A DNA stretch of 64,000 bases from a bacterium D16-50 (GCA_003612485.1 RAZA01000014.1:50649-114648); one strand, 5' to 3'; numbered from the stretch's first letter, positions 7,358 to 15,882 are shown. Notes: generated from the letters alone by a model not told the origin. Made by a program: numbers and translations.

Positions 7358-8620
7358 CTATAGGACAGTCACCTTGTCATAGTCTACGGTTCTTTTTTCC
7401 CGTGATATACCGCCGCACATATGGTCTATGGGCTGGTTCAGAAAGGCGGCCCGCATGACGGAGTCTGTTCCGAATCTTTCCCGCAGAGTGTCAACGGTTC
7501 TGTCTACAATGGCAAGCTTTTCATAATCCAATTCATCGAAAAGGCTTATCTGCCTGCCGGAGTCGTCCTTTTTGGCTCTGCCGGTATGAACCCCCAGATG
7601 CCGGATGGGTCTGCCGTCCCAAAATTCCAGAAACAGTTCTTTGGCGGCATTGTAGATTTCCATGGTCAAGTCGGTGGGGGAATCCAGTATTCGCTGGTGG
7701 GAAAAATAGGATAGGTCAAAATACCGGATGCCTACGGAGACCACTTGTATTTTTGCGCTGTCTGACCGCAGCCGGTTCCCGACAGTCTCCGAAAGAGCCA
7801 GCAGCACCTTGTGGGCAGTCCCCGCGTCCGTAACATCGAAGGGCACCGTGGTGCTGTTCCCATACCCTTTGTTTGGCTCAGGCTGCGCCAGTACCGGGGA
7901 AAGGTCGATGCCGTTTGCAAATCCCCAGATAATCTCGCCGTGTTTCTGCAGAACTGCTTTCAGCCATGCAGGGTCAGCTGCGGCAAGCTCACCGATGGTT
8001 CTGATTCCCATAGAAAATAACTTTTTGGCTGTGGCGCGTCCCACGAAGAACATTTCCGTTACGGGGAGGGGCCACATCTTTCGCGGGATTTCCCGCCGGT
8101 AAAGGGTGTGTACCAGATCTGGCTTTTTGAAATCCGAAGCCATTTTAGCCAGTATCTTGCTGTCGGAAATGCCTATATTTACAGTGAACCCCAAGGTGTC
8201 CCGGATCTTGTCCTTGATTTCCTCCGCCGTGTTTTCGGGAGTCCCGAATAGGTGGCAGCTTGAAGTCATATCCACAAACGCCTCATCAATGCTGTACTGC
8301 TCCACAGTATCCGAGTATTCCCGCAGAATATCCATGAAGGCGGCGGAGCATTCCTCGTACAGACCATAGTTGGGAGGGACAAGCAGGAGGCTGGGGCACT
8401 GTCTTTTTGCCTCCGGGATGGACTGTCCGGTCTTCACGCCGCAGTTTTTTGCAGAGATGGATTTCGCCAGTATGATACCATGGCGCAGGGCGATGTCCCC
8501 GCCCACTGCGGAGGGAACATCCCTTAAGTCAAGGGTTCCGCCTTTGTGGGCCAGACGATAAACAGCCTCCCAGGATAGGAAGGCTGAATTCACGTCTATA
8601 TGAAAAATAATATTTTCCAA
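7358..8620 (-). CDS. dinB: Y-family DNA polymerase IV
   Basis: This 420-residue translesion polymerase has the first catalytic Asp in FHIDVNSAF (D9) and the S-I-D-E motif (D112, E113), followed by thumb, helix-hairpin-helix and little-finger regions. A QISLF motif at 357-361 matches the beta-clamp binding consensus. The likely start is TTG at 8620 (MENIIFHID), with AAGGAGG about 10 bases upstream; the frame is open farther upstream but without a site. The gene follows a SRAP gene and precedes a small hypothetical gene on the same strand. A LexA box lies in its promoter, so induction by DNA damage is expected. Confidence 0.93.
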   Translation of the reverse strand: MENIIFHIDVNSAFLSWEAVYRLAHKGGTLDLRDVPSAVGGDIALRHGIILAKSISAKNCGVKTGQSIPEAKRQCPSLLLVPPNYGLYEECSAAFMDILREYSDTVEQYSIDEAFVDMTSSCHLFGTPENTAEEIKDKIRDTLGFTVNIGISDSKILAKMASDFKKPDLVHTLYRREIPRKMWPLPVTEMFFVGRATAKKLFSMGIRTIGELAAADPAWLKAVLQKHGEIIWGFANGIDLSPVLAQPEPNKGYGNSTTVPFDVTDAGTAHKVLLALSETVGNRLRSDSAKIQVVSVGIRYFDLSYFSHQRILDSPTDLTMEIYNAAKELFLEFWDGRPIRHLGVHTGRAKKDDSGRQISLFDELDYEKLAIVDRTVDTLRERFGTDSVMRAAFLNQPIDHMCGGISREKRTVDYDKVTVL

Positions 8621-8647
8621 ACGTGCGTTCACCTCCTTGATATGGAT

Positions 8648-8676
8648 ATTATAATAAACACACGTTCTGATTTCAA
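8648..8676 (-). promoter_or_regulatory. dinB promoter
   Basis: On the minus strand TTGAAA (8676-8671) and TATAAT (8653-8648) are separated by 17 bases, about 30 bases before the start codon. Confidence 0.85.
8656..8667 (-). promoter_or_regulatory. LexA (SOS) box in the dinB promoter spacer
   Basis: On the minus strand the sequence GAACGTGTGTTT fits the Gram-positive LexA core GAAC-N4-GTTY. It lies wholly between the -35 and -10 elements, where LexA binding would block RNA polymerase. Confidence 0.8.
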
Positions 8677-8753
8677 TAGGAATTTGCTGGCAAAAAATGA
8701 CCATGCAACAAACGTCAGGATAGTGATTTCGGAGGACAGTGGGAAACGGAGGA

Positions 8754-9365
8754 TCAGAAAAAGCTCATCTGCTCAAAGTCCGTGCCGCAGTCCAGCAGAG
8801 GCGGGATTTTTCGGAGAAGAGAGTCCGTTCTGTCACTGTTGAGGATCCAGTCTCTTACTTCCGTCTCCTCCAAGAGCAGCGGCATCCGGTTGTGGACGGG
8901 CTGCATAGAGCTGTTTGCATCCGTGGTCAAGATAATGAAATGTTCGCCGTCGCTGTAATGCCTGCAGCACCCTGCCATATAAAGCGCTTTCTGCTCCTGC
9001 CTTTGAAAAGTATATTTTGTTTTCGCCTTGTCCCACTCATAGAATGCCGCTGCCGGGACTGCAATGCGCCTATGGCGGATGCCGTCACGGAAGAAGGGCT
9101 TTTCGGCGGCAGATTCGCATCTGGCATTGAAGACCAGCCTTTTCTTCTGCCCCTGCTCCATAGGGAATCCCCACCGGAGCCAGACACAGGCTATCCCGCC
9201 GCCGTCTGCCAGAAGGACAGGGGCTTCTTCCGATGGATGGATGTCGGCGCTGCCGATCCGCCTTATGGCGGCGGCAGAAGCACCGTGGAGCTTTGCCTCT
9301 GCCTGACGCACCAGTTTTTCGGTTTCTTTTGCCGTATCATCATCTATATAATAGCGTCCGCACAT
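8754..9365 (-). CDS. SRAP-family protein (YedK/HMCES-like)
   Basis: This 203-residue protein starts MCGRYYI, placing the catalytic Cys at position 2 after removal of Met. It has the FYEW glutamate and VHNRMP histidine of the SOS response-associated peptidase family. SRAP proteins cross-link to abasic sites in single-stranded DNA and shield them. The frame runs 8 codons farther upstream, but the Cys2 rule fixes the start at 9365. A consensus-like promoter precedes it. It lies upstream of dinB on the same strand, consistent with a DNA-damage group. Confidence 0.9.
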   Translation of the reverse strand: MCGRYYIDDDTAKETEKLVRQAEAKLHGASAAAIRRIGSADIHPSEEAPVLLADGGGIACVWLRWGFPMEQGQKKRLVFNARCESAAEKPFFRDGIRHRRIAVPAAAFYEWDKAKTKYTFQRQEQKALYMAGCCRHYSDGEHFIILTTDANSSMQPVHNRMPLLLEETEVRDWILNSDRTDSLLRKIPPLLDCGTDFEQMSFF

Positions 9366-9397
9366 ACGATTGTCTCCTATCATCATCACTTAACCCT

Positions 9398-9426
9398 ATT
9401 ATAGACAGTTGTCCGGCAAATTACAA
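9398..9426 (-). promoter_or_regulatory. Promoter of the SRAP gene
   Basis: TTGTAA (9426-9421) and TATAAT (9403-9398) on the minus strand are 17 bases apart. No LexA-type box was seen here, unlike at dinB. Confidence 0.75.
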
Positions 9427-9539
9427 CAAACGTAAAAAATTGCGCCGCTTCGGTATCAGGAATGGCTTTGGCCTTTTTCATCGGTGAATGAATTGGCATC
9501 AGTCTTGCCGCCGGGACATAAAATGAGGTAAGGAAGTGT

Positions 9540-10373
9540 ATGGGGAAAAATAAAATGTTGAATGCTATATGGGCCGTAATGATATTGCTGGCGGTGCTTT
9601 ACGGAGCAGTGACGGGGCATATGGGAGATGTGACGAATGCGGCGCTGGACAGCGCCGGGGAGGCCATCTCTCTGTGCATTACCATGGCCGGGGTGGTGGC
9701 TCTGTGGATGGGGCTGATGGAGATAGCCCAGAAGGCGGGACTGGTGAGAAAGCTCACGAAAGGAATCAGCCCTTTTTTGAGATTTCTATTTCCCCGGATT
9801 CCCTCAGGGCATCCTGCCGGGGAGTACATAGCAGCGAATGTGATCGCCAATGTGCTGGGGCTGGGCTGGGCCTGCACGCCGGCGGGGCTGAAGGCCATGG
9901 AGGAGCTGGCGAAGCTGGAGGCACAGCGGGGGAATCCGGAGTACCTGGATACGGAAAGCAGAGAAAGGGATTTTCGCGGGGAGAGGTATGTCCGGGAACA
10001 GCAGTCTGCACAGGAATCGCCCGTGGGAAAAGGGACGTCTCGATCGGCAGAGAGGGAGCTGCGAAAGGGACTTGCAGGGCAGCGGAGTCCGGCAGGCGGA
10101 TTTGGAAAGACAAGAAAGGCTCCGGAAGAGAATTTACGGCATCAGGGAAACGACAGCAGAGGCAGGCGTGCCAGCAATGAGATGTGTATCTTCCTGATCC
10201 TGAATATCTCGTCCCTGCAGCTCATACCGGTAAACATGATTGCTTACCGCAGCCAGTACGGCAGCGCCAATCCCACGGCCATCATTGCGCCTGCCATAGC
10301 GGCCACTCTGGTGAGCACTCTGGTGGCCATCGTGTACTGTAAAATCAAGGACAAGGGGGGGAAAGCAATATGA
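9540..10373 (+). CDS. spmA: Spore maturation protein A with internal insert
   Basis: SpmA and SpmB are nucleoside-recognition (Gate) domain membrane proteins needed for spore core dehydration. Residues 1-125 and 211-277 match SpmA, including SNEMCIFLILNISSLQLIP and SQYGSANPTAIIAPAIAATL. Between them, about residues 130-210 form a hydrophilic, Arg/Glu/Gly/Ser-rich insert absent from the usual about 196-residue protein. The frame stays open. The insert falls between membrane helices, so it would form a large loop. The gene overlaps spmB by 4 bases. Hydrophobic helices are visible near 8-24, 45-62 and 220-270. Confidence 0.88.
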   Translation: MGKNKMLNAIWAVMILLAVLYGAVTGHMGDVTNAALDSAGEAISLCITMAGVVALWMGLMEIAQKAGLVRKLTKGISPFLRFLFPRIPSGHPAGEYIAANVIANVLGLGWACTPAGLKAMEELAKLEAQRGNPEYLDTESRERDFRGERYVREQQSAQESPVGKGTSRSAERELRKGLAGQRSPAGGFGKTRKAPEENLRHQGNDSRGRRASNEMCIFLILNISSLQLIPVNMIAYRSQYGSANPTAIIAPAIAATLVSTLVAIVYCKIKDKGGKAI

Positions 10374-10897
10374 ATGCCATGGCTCATCTTTCGGACATTA
10401 TTATCCCGATCCTGATCTTTTTTATCGTCGGTTACGGATTTGTATCCAGAGTGAAAGTATATGAAACCTTTCTGAAGGGCGCAAAGGACGGGCTGAAGAT
10501 AGTAGTGGACATCGTGCCCACCCTCATCGGTCTGCTGGTGGCGGTGGGGATGCTGCGGGCCTCTGGGTTTTTCGAGATGCTGGGGACGCTGCTTGGACCT
10601 GCGGCAGCTGCAGTGGGGCTGCCTGCCCAGCTGATGCCGCTTTTAGTGGTGAAGCTGTTCTCATCCTCCGCGGCCACGGGGCTGGTGCTGGATATCTTCC
10701 GCACCTCCGGTCCGGACTCCTACGCGGGGATGCTGACCTCCATCCTCATGAGCTGTACGGAGACCGTGTTCTACACTATGAGCGTGTACTTTCTGGCAGC
10801 TAAGGTGACCAAGACAAGATTTACCCTGACCGGGGCGCTGCTTGCCACCTTGGCGGGGACGGCGGCAAGCGTGGTGCTGGCCGGGTGGATGGTGTAA
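10370..10897 (+). CDS. spmB: Spore maturation protein B
   Basis: This 175-residue polytopic membrane protein has the Gate-domain pattern (VDIVPTLIGLLVAVGMLRASG, then KLFSSSAATGLVLDIF, then GPDSYAG) of SpmB. It is of normal length and starts inside the end of spmA (ATGA overlap), so the two are translationally coupled. In Bacillus, SpmA and SpmB act together in the mother cell during spore maturation. No insert is seen here, in contrast to its partner. A GGCAGAG/CTCTGCC inverted repeat follows at about 10936-10969 without a T-run. Confidence 0.9.
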   Translation: MNAMAHLSDIIIPILIFFIVGYGFVSRVKVYETFLKGAKDGLKIVVDIVPTLIGLLVAVGMLRASGFFEMLGTLLGPAAAAVGLPAQLMPLLVVKLFSSSAATGLVLDIFRTSGPDSYAGMLTSILMSCTETVFYTMSVYFLAAKVTKTRFTLTGALLATLAGTAASVVLAGWMV

Positions 10898-10971
10898 GCT
10901 GAAAGAAACAAGGGAGGGAATGCGGCGGGAATAAGGGCAGAGTGTGATGACAAATAATCCAGCTCTGCCTG

Positions 10972-11097
10972 ATGGAAGATTATCCTGCACCTTGGGGAAT
11001 GTCATATATTGAAGACTTGAATTACACAGCTTTTAACGAGGGGGTTGCGCATGCACTGCCTTATGCGGAGAATCTTCAAAAGGGAGGAAAAATTTAA
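10972..11097 (+). CDS. Possible small protein or gene remnant
   Basis: A 41-codon frame (MEDYPAPWGMSYIEDLNYTA, ending LQKGGKI) has a natural-looking composition but no ribosome binding site. It may be the tail of a lost gene. I do not recognise it. Confidence 0.25.
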   Translation: MEDYPAPWGMSYIEDLNYTAFNEGVAHALPYAENLQKGGKI

Positions 11098-11141
11098 GGC
11101 AGCGAAGGGCACATTGCGAGCACAAAGCCATAAGCTTTTTT

Positions 11142-11176
11142 GTTTCAATCCACGTTCCCCGTCAATACGGGGTGCG
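11142..11176 (-). repeat. Solitary degenerate CRISPR repeat (type I-C-like)
   Basis: On the minus strand it ends CGTGGATTGAAAC, the typical end of type I-C repeats, after a CGCACCCCGTAT...GGGG half-palindrome with four extra bases. There is no second copy at spacer distance. Confidence 0.6.
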
Positions 11177-11281
11177 TAATGAGTAAAACATGGATACGGA
11201 GATTGAGTTGTCCTTTGTGGTTTTAGTCGCCATATTGCCCAGTCGGCATGCATGCCTTTAACTGAACGCAAATGTCCTAAA

Positions 11282-12481
11282 TCATTTTCTCGCTAATGCA
11301 TCAATCAATTTTTGAATACTATTTTCAAGAGCGCTTTCACCCCAACCGAGATTCCATTCATCATTCGATCCACTGTCGGATACAACATATATTGCTGTTG
11401 CCTTACGAGAACGGAAATTTGCTATTGTAAATAATCCTGCGCCTTCCATCTCAACGCATTTAGCCCCCATATCGTTTAAATAGTATCGTCCTCTCCATTC
11501 TGGCTGAACATATCCGCCGTCAGTTGTCCAATGATAACCACGAATACAAGATATCCCCTTTTTCTCCAACTCCATACAGAAAGAATCTGTCAAATCCTTT
11601 GTTGACTCGATTAGTTCACCCTTAAATCCATATAATCTAGTAATAGAGGTGTCGTTATAAGCCCCATCGGTAAGAACATAATCCCCGATCTTATTCCCGC
11701 CGGCAAATCCTACATGAATCAGTTCCTTAACGCCTGCTGCATATAAATCCTCTGCTTGAGTTGCAAGCCCCGGTGAACACATCTCACCCTTTGCAAAGCC
11801 TAAATTGCTGTTATGATTCATTACATAGATGCCTCCGCCCACATCAAATGTAAGCGTACCAACATTCTTTGCGAGCATCGTATCAAACAGACTGTCAGCC
11901 AACAAATAAACTCTCTTTGGAACCATCGTTTGATATTCATCAAAATCAAGCCCCTGCAATTCGACTTCTTTTCGGACAAGAACAGATGGGGTGTTATATA
12001 AAGCCGGGTCTATACTGAATTCTCTTTTTCGCATCATTGAATATGACAATAATTTACCATTTGCAACGGGATGTTCCGCTTGTCTTAAAAGCTCGTATCC
12101 TCGTTTGCGATAGAATTCAGTAGCCGGCAACGATGCATCTATATTTACATAGGAATAATTTTTTATTATTTCCTTTTCCAAATAATCCATAAGCTTGGTT
12201 CCGGCTCCCTCATGCTGATTATTCGGAGTTATATATACCCTTGAAACAGCGTTTTGATGAATTGTGCCTGTTCCGAGGATGGTCATTCCACAACCAATCA
12301 CATAGGTATTGCCTTCCGCAATGTCATTCTTGACAGTATCGCGATTATGTAATTCCAAAAAGAAATCTACTACTTCATTTGAATAGTATTTGGGATATAT
12401 TTCTTTTACCGTTTTACTTACGAGTTCATTAATCACGTCAGTCTGATCTAACCGAGCTTTTTTAATTGTTAATTTATCCAC
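11282..12481 (-). CDS. GNAT acetyltransferase / nucleoside phosphorylase fusion
   Basis: This 399-residue protein joins two enzymes. Residues about 1-150 are a GNAT acetyltransferase, with the acetyl-CoA loop NNQHEGAGT and YVNIDASLPATEFYRKRGYE at its end. Residues about 165-399 are a nucleoside phosphorylase-family domain, with HVGFAGGNKIGDYVLTDGA, the EMEGAGLF motif and VVSDSGSND. Neighbouring genes are clearly richer in G+C, suggesting acquisition. The GTG at 12481 was chosen because AAGGAAGG lies 9 bases upstream; an in-frame TTG at 12505 has no site. A promoter lies about 66-94 bases upstream. A nucleoside or base substrate is likely; the acetyl acceptor is unknown. Confidence 0.83.
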   Translation of the reverse strand: MDKLTIKKARLDQTDVINELVSKTVKEIYPKYYSNEVVDFFLELHNRDTVKNDIAEGNTYVIGCGMTILGTGTIHQNAVSRVYITPNNQHEGAGTKLMDYLEKEIIKNYSYVNIDASLPATEFYRKRGYELLRQAEHPVANGKLLSYSMMRKREFSIDPALYNTPSVLVRKEVELQGLDFDEYQTMVPKRVYLLADSLFDTMLAKNVGTLTFDVGGGIYVMNHNSNLGFAKGEMCSPGLATQAEDLYAAGVKELIHVGFAGGNKIGDYVLTDGAYNDTSITRLYGFKGELIESTKDLTDSFCMELEKKGISCIRGYHWTTDGGYVQPEWRGRYYLNDMGAKCVEMEGAGLFTIANFRSRKATAIYVVSDSGSNDEWNLGWGESALENSIQKLIDALARK

Positions 12482-12546
12482 TGCTTTTTGCCTTCCTTTA
12501 GCCAAGAAAATTACAATCTGAAAATCTTAGGTTTATGAGCGATTAT

Positions 12547-12575
12547 ATTATAACAGAGGATTTTTTGATGGACAA
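12547..12575 (-). promoter_or_regulatory. Promoter of the GNAT-phosphorylase gene
   Basis: On the minus strand TTGTCC (12575-12570) and TATAAT (12552-12547) are spaced by 17 bases. Confidence 0.65.
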
Positions 12576-12719
12576 GTGCATTATATGATGAGAACAGTGG
12601 CCTTTGGTATGAATTACCTTGGACAAACCCAGAATTAAAATAAGCAAGACGCCCTCGAGTTGTAATACAAATGCTGCGGATGTCCTCTGTCATAGGGAAG
12701 CGCCGGGGCTGTCCATTGC

Positions 12720-12748
12720 TTGACGCTGGGGCAAAAAAGTATTATAAT
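12720..12748 (+). promoter_or_regulatory. Promoter of the secreted repeat protein
   Basis: TTGACG (12720-12725) and TATAAT (12743-12748) are 17 bases apart, 28 bases before the chosen ATG. Confidence 0.8.
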
Positions 12749-12775
12749 AGGCAAAAGTTTCAGGGCAGGATATTT

Positions 12776-14914
12776 ATGGAAAAAGACAAATTTATAGGAA
12801 AAGGAGAAGGGAAAAACAAGGCAATGAGCGAAGTATTTAAGAAAAGACTTACAAGGGCGGCAAAAAAGGGCCGGAGAATGCTGGTTGTGGCCGCCGCCGG
12901 AGCGATAGCTCTGGGCAGCATCAGCTACACTCAGGCAGCGGGCATAGAAGATGTTTTTGACGAACATTATTATGCAGATAAGTATCCGGATCTTAAGGCA
13001 GCTTTTGGCTATGATAGAGAGGCTCTGCTGAAGCATTTCATGACCTATGGACTCTCCGAGGGCAGGGGAATGAATGAGATGATAGACATAGTCAAATATA
13101 GGGAGAAATATCAGGATCTTCAGGATGCGTTTGGGGATGACTGGGATGCTTATATTGAGCATTATCTTATCTATGGAGCCTTTGAAGACAGAGACAACGG
13201 CACCGACTTTCATCCAGTGGATTATCTCAATAGATACAACGAACTGCAGGCGGCCTTTGGCAATGATATACTGGCGGCTTACAAGCACTATGAGGAATAT
13301 GGGAAGAAGGAAGGCAGGGAGGGCAGAAGCGAGGCTGCTGTAAGGGCGGAAGAAGAGGCGAGAAATTACAGTTATTCGGAGCCGGAAAAAGTAATTTTCA
13401 CCATTCAGAAAGTTGAGGTTATCGGTAACGGTCGTATCAGGGTCACTTTGAATCAGAAGACGGAACAGCCTCTTGCGCTGGGCGCGTTCAGCATCATATG
13501 CAATAGCGGCGGATCCGATATGACGATCTTGTCCGTGTCCACTAGTGACAATATGGTTTATGATCTGGCGACTACCTACTATAGGGATCAGGAATATGAT
13601 ATACAGATCACTCTTGCAGACGGAACAGCAATCTCAAAGGTCTTTACGTATAGGACGGACTGCGCGCAGATTGCAGGCATTAACGCTGTCCGCACAAGTG
13701 CCGGCGAGGCCAGAATTACCTATAATTCAGACGAACCTGGTTATTTTTACTATATTTTAAGAGAAAACGGGAGGGCTTTGGCCCGGGCGGCTTCTGTGAC
13801 GGAAGCGGCGGAAGTAACGGAGGCTGAAATCATTAGGGACGGTGTGAAGACAGAGATGAAGCAGCACGAGAATGTCTTTGCCGTTACCGGTCTGGCGGAG
13901 GGTATGCCGTATACCATGTATTATGTGGCTGTCAATACGGAGGGAAAGGCCACTTTGGTAAACAGCCTTACCATTGACGGGGAAATCAGCGTAGACAAGA
14001 CCGGCACAATCAAAAGGGCCGAGGCATTTGCCGAGAAGCAGGGAAACGGCGAATTCCTATATGGCTTCGAGATAGAGCTGGAGACCGCCACTGCGGAAAG
14101 CCTGACTCTGGGGCAGTTTGACATTAGTTGTCCGTTGAACAAGACGACTCTTGAAAAGGTCAGCACTTCCGACAACAAGACTTACCGTGTGTATATGCAG
14201 AGAAACAGCATCCCTCAAGGCAATAATACGTATACGATTCTGATCAACCTAAAGGACGGTACACAGTTAAAAGGTACGTGCTACCTTGACCTGCAGGCGC
14301 CCAGAGTCAATGCAAGAAGCATTGAGTGGAAAGACGCGAACACCATAGAGGTTACTGTGAACTCGGACGAGGCAGGAATACTTTACTATGCGATTCAGGA
14401 CGAGGTAGAGGGGGAGGGAACCACCGCTGCCAAGGATCCTGCACAGATTTACGCCAATGGTACGAAGCTTTCCATAGGGTACGGCTTGAATTATGTAAGG
14501 ATTGAGGGCGTAAAGGAGGGACAATGGTTCTGCTATGTATCGGAGGATGCCAAGGGCAATAGAGAGGATTTCTACAGCTATGAGCAGATTCCCGAATATA
14601 CCGATCCGGCTCCCGATGATACTTCCCAGCCCAAGATCACGGAAGTAACTGTTCTCAAGACTTCGGACAATGCAAAGCTTAAGGTGGTGTTCAACCAAAC
14701 CATAGATGGGCTTTACGACAATGGCGAGACCCAGATCAGCGGGATTAGCCAAAAGTTGGGATTTGAGGCGGTATATAGCTCTGAAGGAGGACTGGAGCGC
14801 AATGTGCTCACTCTCACAGTGATGGATAAGTCGGTTTCCATACCTGCGGGCAGCCATACGTTGACGATTGTATTATATGACGGAACAACCTTGACGTTTG
14901 ATTTTACGGTGTAA
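12776..14914 (+). CDS. Secreted cell-surface protein with N-terminal repeats
   Basis: This 712-residue protein has a long basic leader, then a hydrophobic core (MLVVAAAGAIALGSISYTQA) and a probable signal peptidase site after AQAAG-like residues. Three about 50-residue repeats follow (YYADKYPDLKAAFGYD...HFMTYGLSEGR, then two variants), a unit common in Lachnospiraceae surface proteins. The rest is beta-rich, with repeated blocks (LTLGQFDISC, VSTSDNKTY, DGTQLKG) that look like Ig-type domains. No LPXTG motif or membrane anchor is seen, so attachment is unclear. The ATG at 12776 lies just after a good promoter; its ribosome site is weak. Adhesion or wall structure is the likely role. Confidence 0.75.
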   Translation: MEKDKFIGKGEGKNKAMSEVFKKRLTRAAKKGRRMLVVAAAGAIALGSISYTQAAGIEDVFDEHYYADKYPDLKAAFGYDREALLKHFMTYGLSEGRGMNEMIDIVKYREKYQDLQDAFGDDWDAYIEHYLIYGAFEDRDNGTDFHPVDYLNRYNELQAAFGNDILAAYKHYEEYGKKEGREGRSEAAVRAEEEARNYSYSEPEKVIFTIQKVEVIGNGRIRVTLNQKTEQPLALGAFSIICNSGGSDMTILSVSTSDNMVYDLATTYYRDQEYDIQITLADGTAISKVFTYRTDCAQIAGINAVRTSAGEARITYNSDEPGYFYYILRENGRALARAASVTEAAEVTEAEIIRDGVKTEMKQHENVFAVTGLAEGMPYTMYYVAVNTEGKATLVNSLTIDGEISVDKTGTIKRAEAFAEKQGNGEFLYGFEIELETATAESLTLGQFDISCPLNKTTLEKVSTSDNKTYRVYMQRNSIPQGNNTYTILINLKDGTQLKGTCYLDLQAPRVNARSIEWKDANTIEVTVNSDEAGILYYAIQDEVEGEGTTAAKDPAQIYANGTKLSIGYGLNYVRIEGVKEGQWFCYVSEDAKGNREDFYSYEQIPEYTDPAPDDTSQPKITEVTVLKTSDNAKLKVVFNQTIDGLYDNGETQISGISQKLGFEAVYSSEGGLERNVLTLTVMDKSVSIPAGSHTLTIVLYDGTTLTFDFTV

Positions 14915-14978
14915 GCGTGTCCTCCGAAGGCGTATACACAGAGTTCATTTTGGATAAAAATAGCAGTTCTATTTATTT

Positions 14979-15010
14979 GGGCGGCGCAGCTGTGGCTACG
15001 CCGCCCTTTT
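14979..15010 (+). terminator. Terminator of the surface protein gene
   Basis: GGGCGGCG (14979-14986) pairs with CGCCGCCC (14999-15006), followed by TTTT. The right arm also encodes the last residues of the recombinase remnant on the other strand. Confidence 0.85.
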
Positions 15011-15405
15011 CTGTTGTTCTGCAAGATGTTTCTGGTACAGTTTCTCTATTCCTTCCGGGGCGGGAGCGCACCACATGCCTATGGTGCTGTAGTGGATATC
15101 TGCCCGCTGGTGCCGTTTGCCGTCCGCCTTGTGGGGGGTGGGCACCGCAATTTTGTTGATGAACTCATCCGGTTCCCGCCGTTTTTCTGCCAACGCTTTT
15201 TTCTCAGATGAAATGAGCGGAGCAAACGTCAGAATTGCAGTGGTAGGCGGAACAAGAGAAAAACGCCTGCTCCCGCTTGTAATTGTTGGTGGCGCAGTAT
15301 TCCAGCCTACTGCCGCAATCGGCACAGTAGAGAAGCCCGGAGAACATACTCACAGCTCTCGTCCTTGTGGGCCTGCGGCGGTGCTGGCGGAGGTTTTCAT
15401 ACCAT
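14996..15405 (-). pseudogene. Remnant of a large serine recombinase
   Basis: Minus-strand frames preserve two pieces of a transposon-type serine recombinase. The first is a zinc-ribbon domain (MFSGLLYCADCGSRLEYC, then FFSCSAY) near 15204-15370. The second, in a different frame, is a DUF4368-type tail (DEFINKIAVPTPHKADGKRH, then QRADIHYSTIG), ending at 14996. The catalytic domain and most of the protein are missing and the two pieces are out of frame, so it is dead. It abuts the Rrf2 gene directly, as if a deletion fused them. Confidence 0.8.
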
Positions 15406-15813
15406 TTATGTTTTTCCATATAAATCTGCCAGAGTGAATTGTGCCAAATAATCAGAGATAATCTTATCCAAACCCTGCCATAGTGGGAGCGTTCGGCAGT
15501 CATTGCTCCGTGGACAGACGTTCTGCCCTGATTCCAGACAGGCAACGGGGGCCAACGACCCCTCCATCAGCTCAAGGATAGACTTCACGCTGTACTCCTC
15601 CGGGGAGCGACTCAGCCGGTAGCCCCCGCCTTTTCCCCGCAGGGCGGTCAGCAGTCCGCCCTTTACCAACTCTTTAACTACAATTTCCAGATACTTTTCT
15701 GAAATCTTCTGGCGGACGGCCACATCCTTCAATGGCACAAACCCATCGCCCTGATGCTCCGCGACATCCGCCAGAAACCGCAGTGCATATCTGCCTTTTG
15801 TGGAAATCATCAT
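15406..15813 (-). CDS. Rrf2-family regulator (IscR/CymR-like)
   Basis: This 135-residue winged-helix regulator has the Rrf2 start (MMISTKGRYALRFLADVAEH) and a G-K-G-G-G-Y wing. Three Cys residues (C92, C100, C106) are in the spacing that holds a [2Fe-2S] cluster in IscR-type members. It is divergent from the metY-cysK-nifS-nifU genes and is the likely regulator of cysteine and Fe-S supply. The ATG pair at 15813/15810 has GGAGGGG upstream. Its promoter contains a perfect inverted repeat, suggesting self-control. The 3' end runs straight into a recombinase remnant. Confidence 0.9.
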   Translation of the reverse strand: MMISTKGRYALRFLADVAEHQGDGFVPLKDVAVRQKISEKYLEIVVKELVKGGLLTALRGKGGGYRLSRSPEEYSVKSILELMEGSLAPVACLESGQNVCPRSNDCRTLPLWQGLDKIISDYLAQFTLADLYGKT

Positions 15814-15832
15814 AAAAATCCCCTCCGTTTTC

Positions 15833-15857
15833 CCTATCATACCACAAGGTTGATAGG
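15833..15857. promoter_or_regulatory. Inverted repeat over the rrf2 promoter
   Basis: CCTATCA (15833-15839) and TGATAGG (15851-15857) form perfect 7-base arms. The repeat overlaps the -10 (TATGAT, 15841-15836, minus strand) and spacer of the rrf2 promoter, whose -35 is TTGAAA (15864-15859). It is a candidate self-operator. Confidence 0.6.
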
Positions 15858-15882
15858 ATTTCAAGCAACATCAATACACCTA

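Larger units (their letters stand above)
10898..11281. other. Gap holding a small open frame and a CRISPR-like repeat
   Basis: This gap after spmB contains one open frame of 41 codons (10972-11097) and a solitary CRISPR-type repeat (11142-11176). Nothing else could be recognised. Confidence 0.6.
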
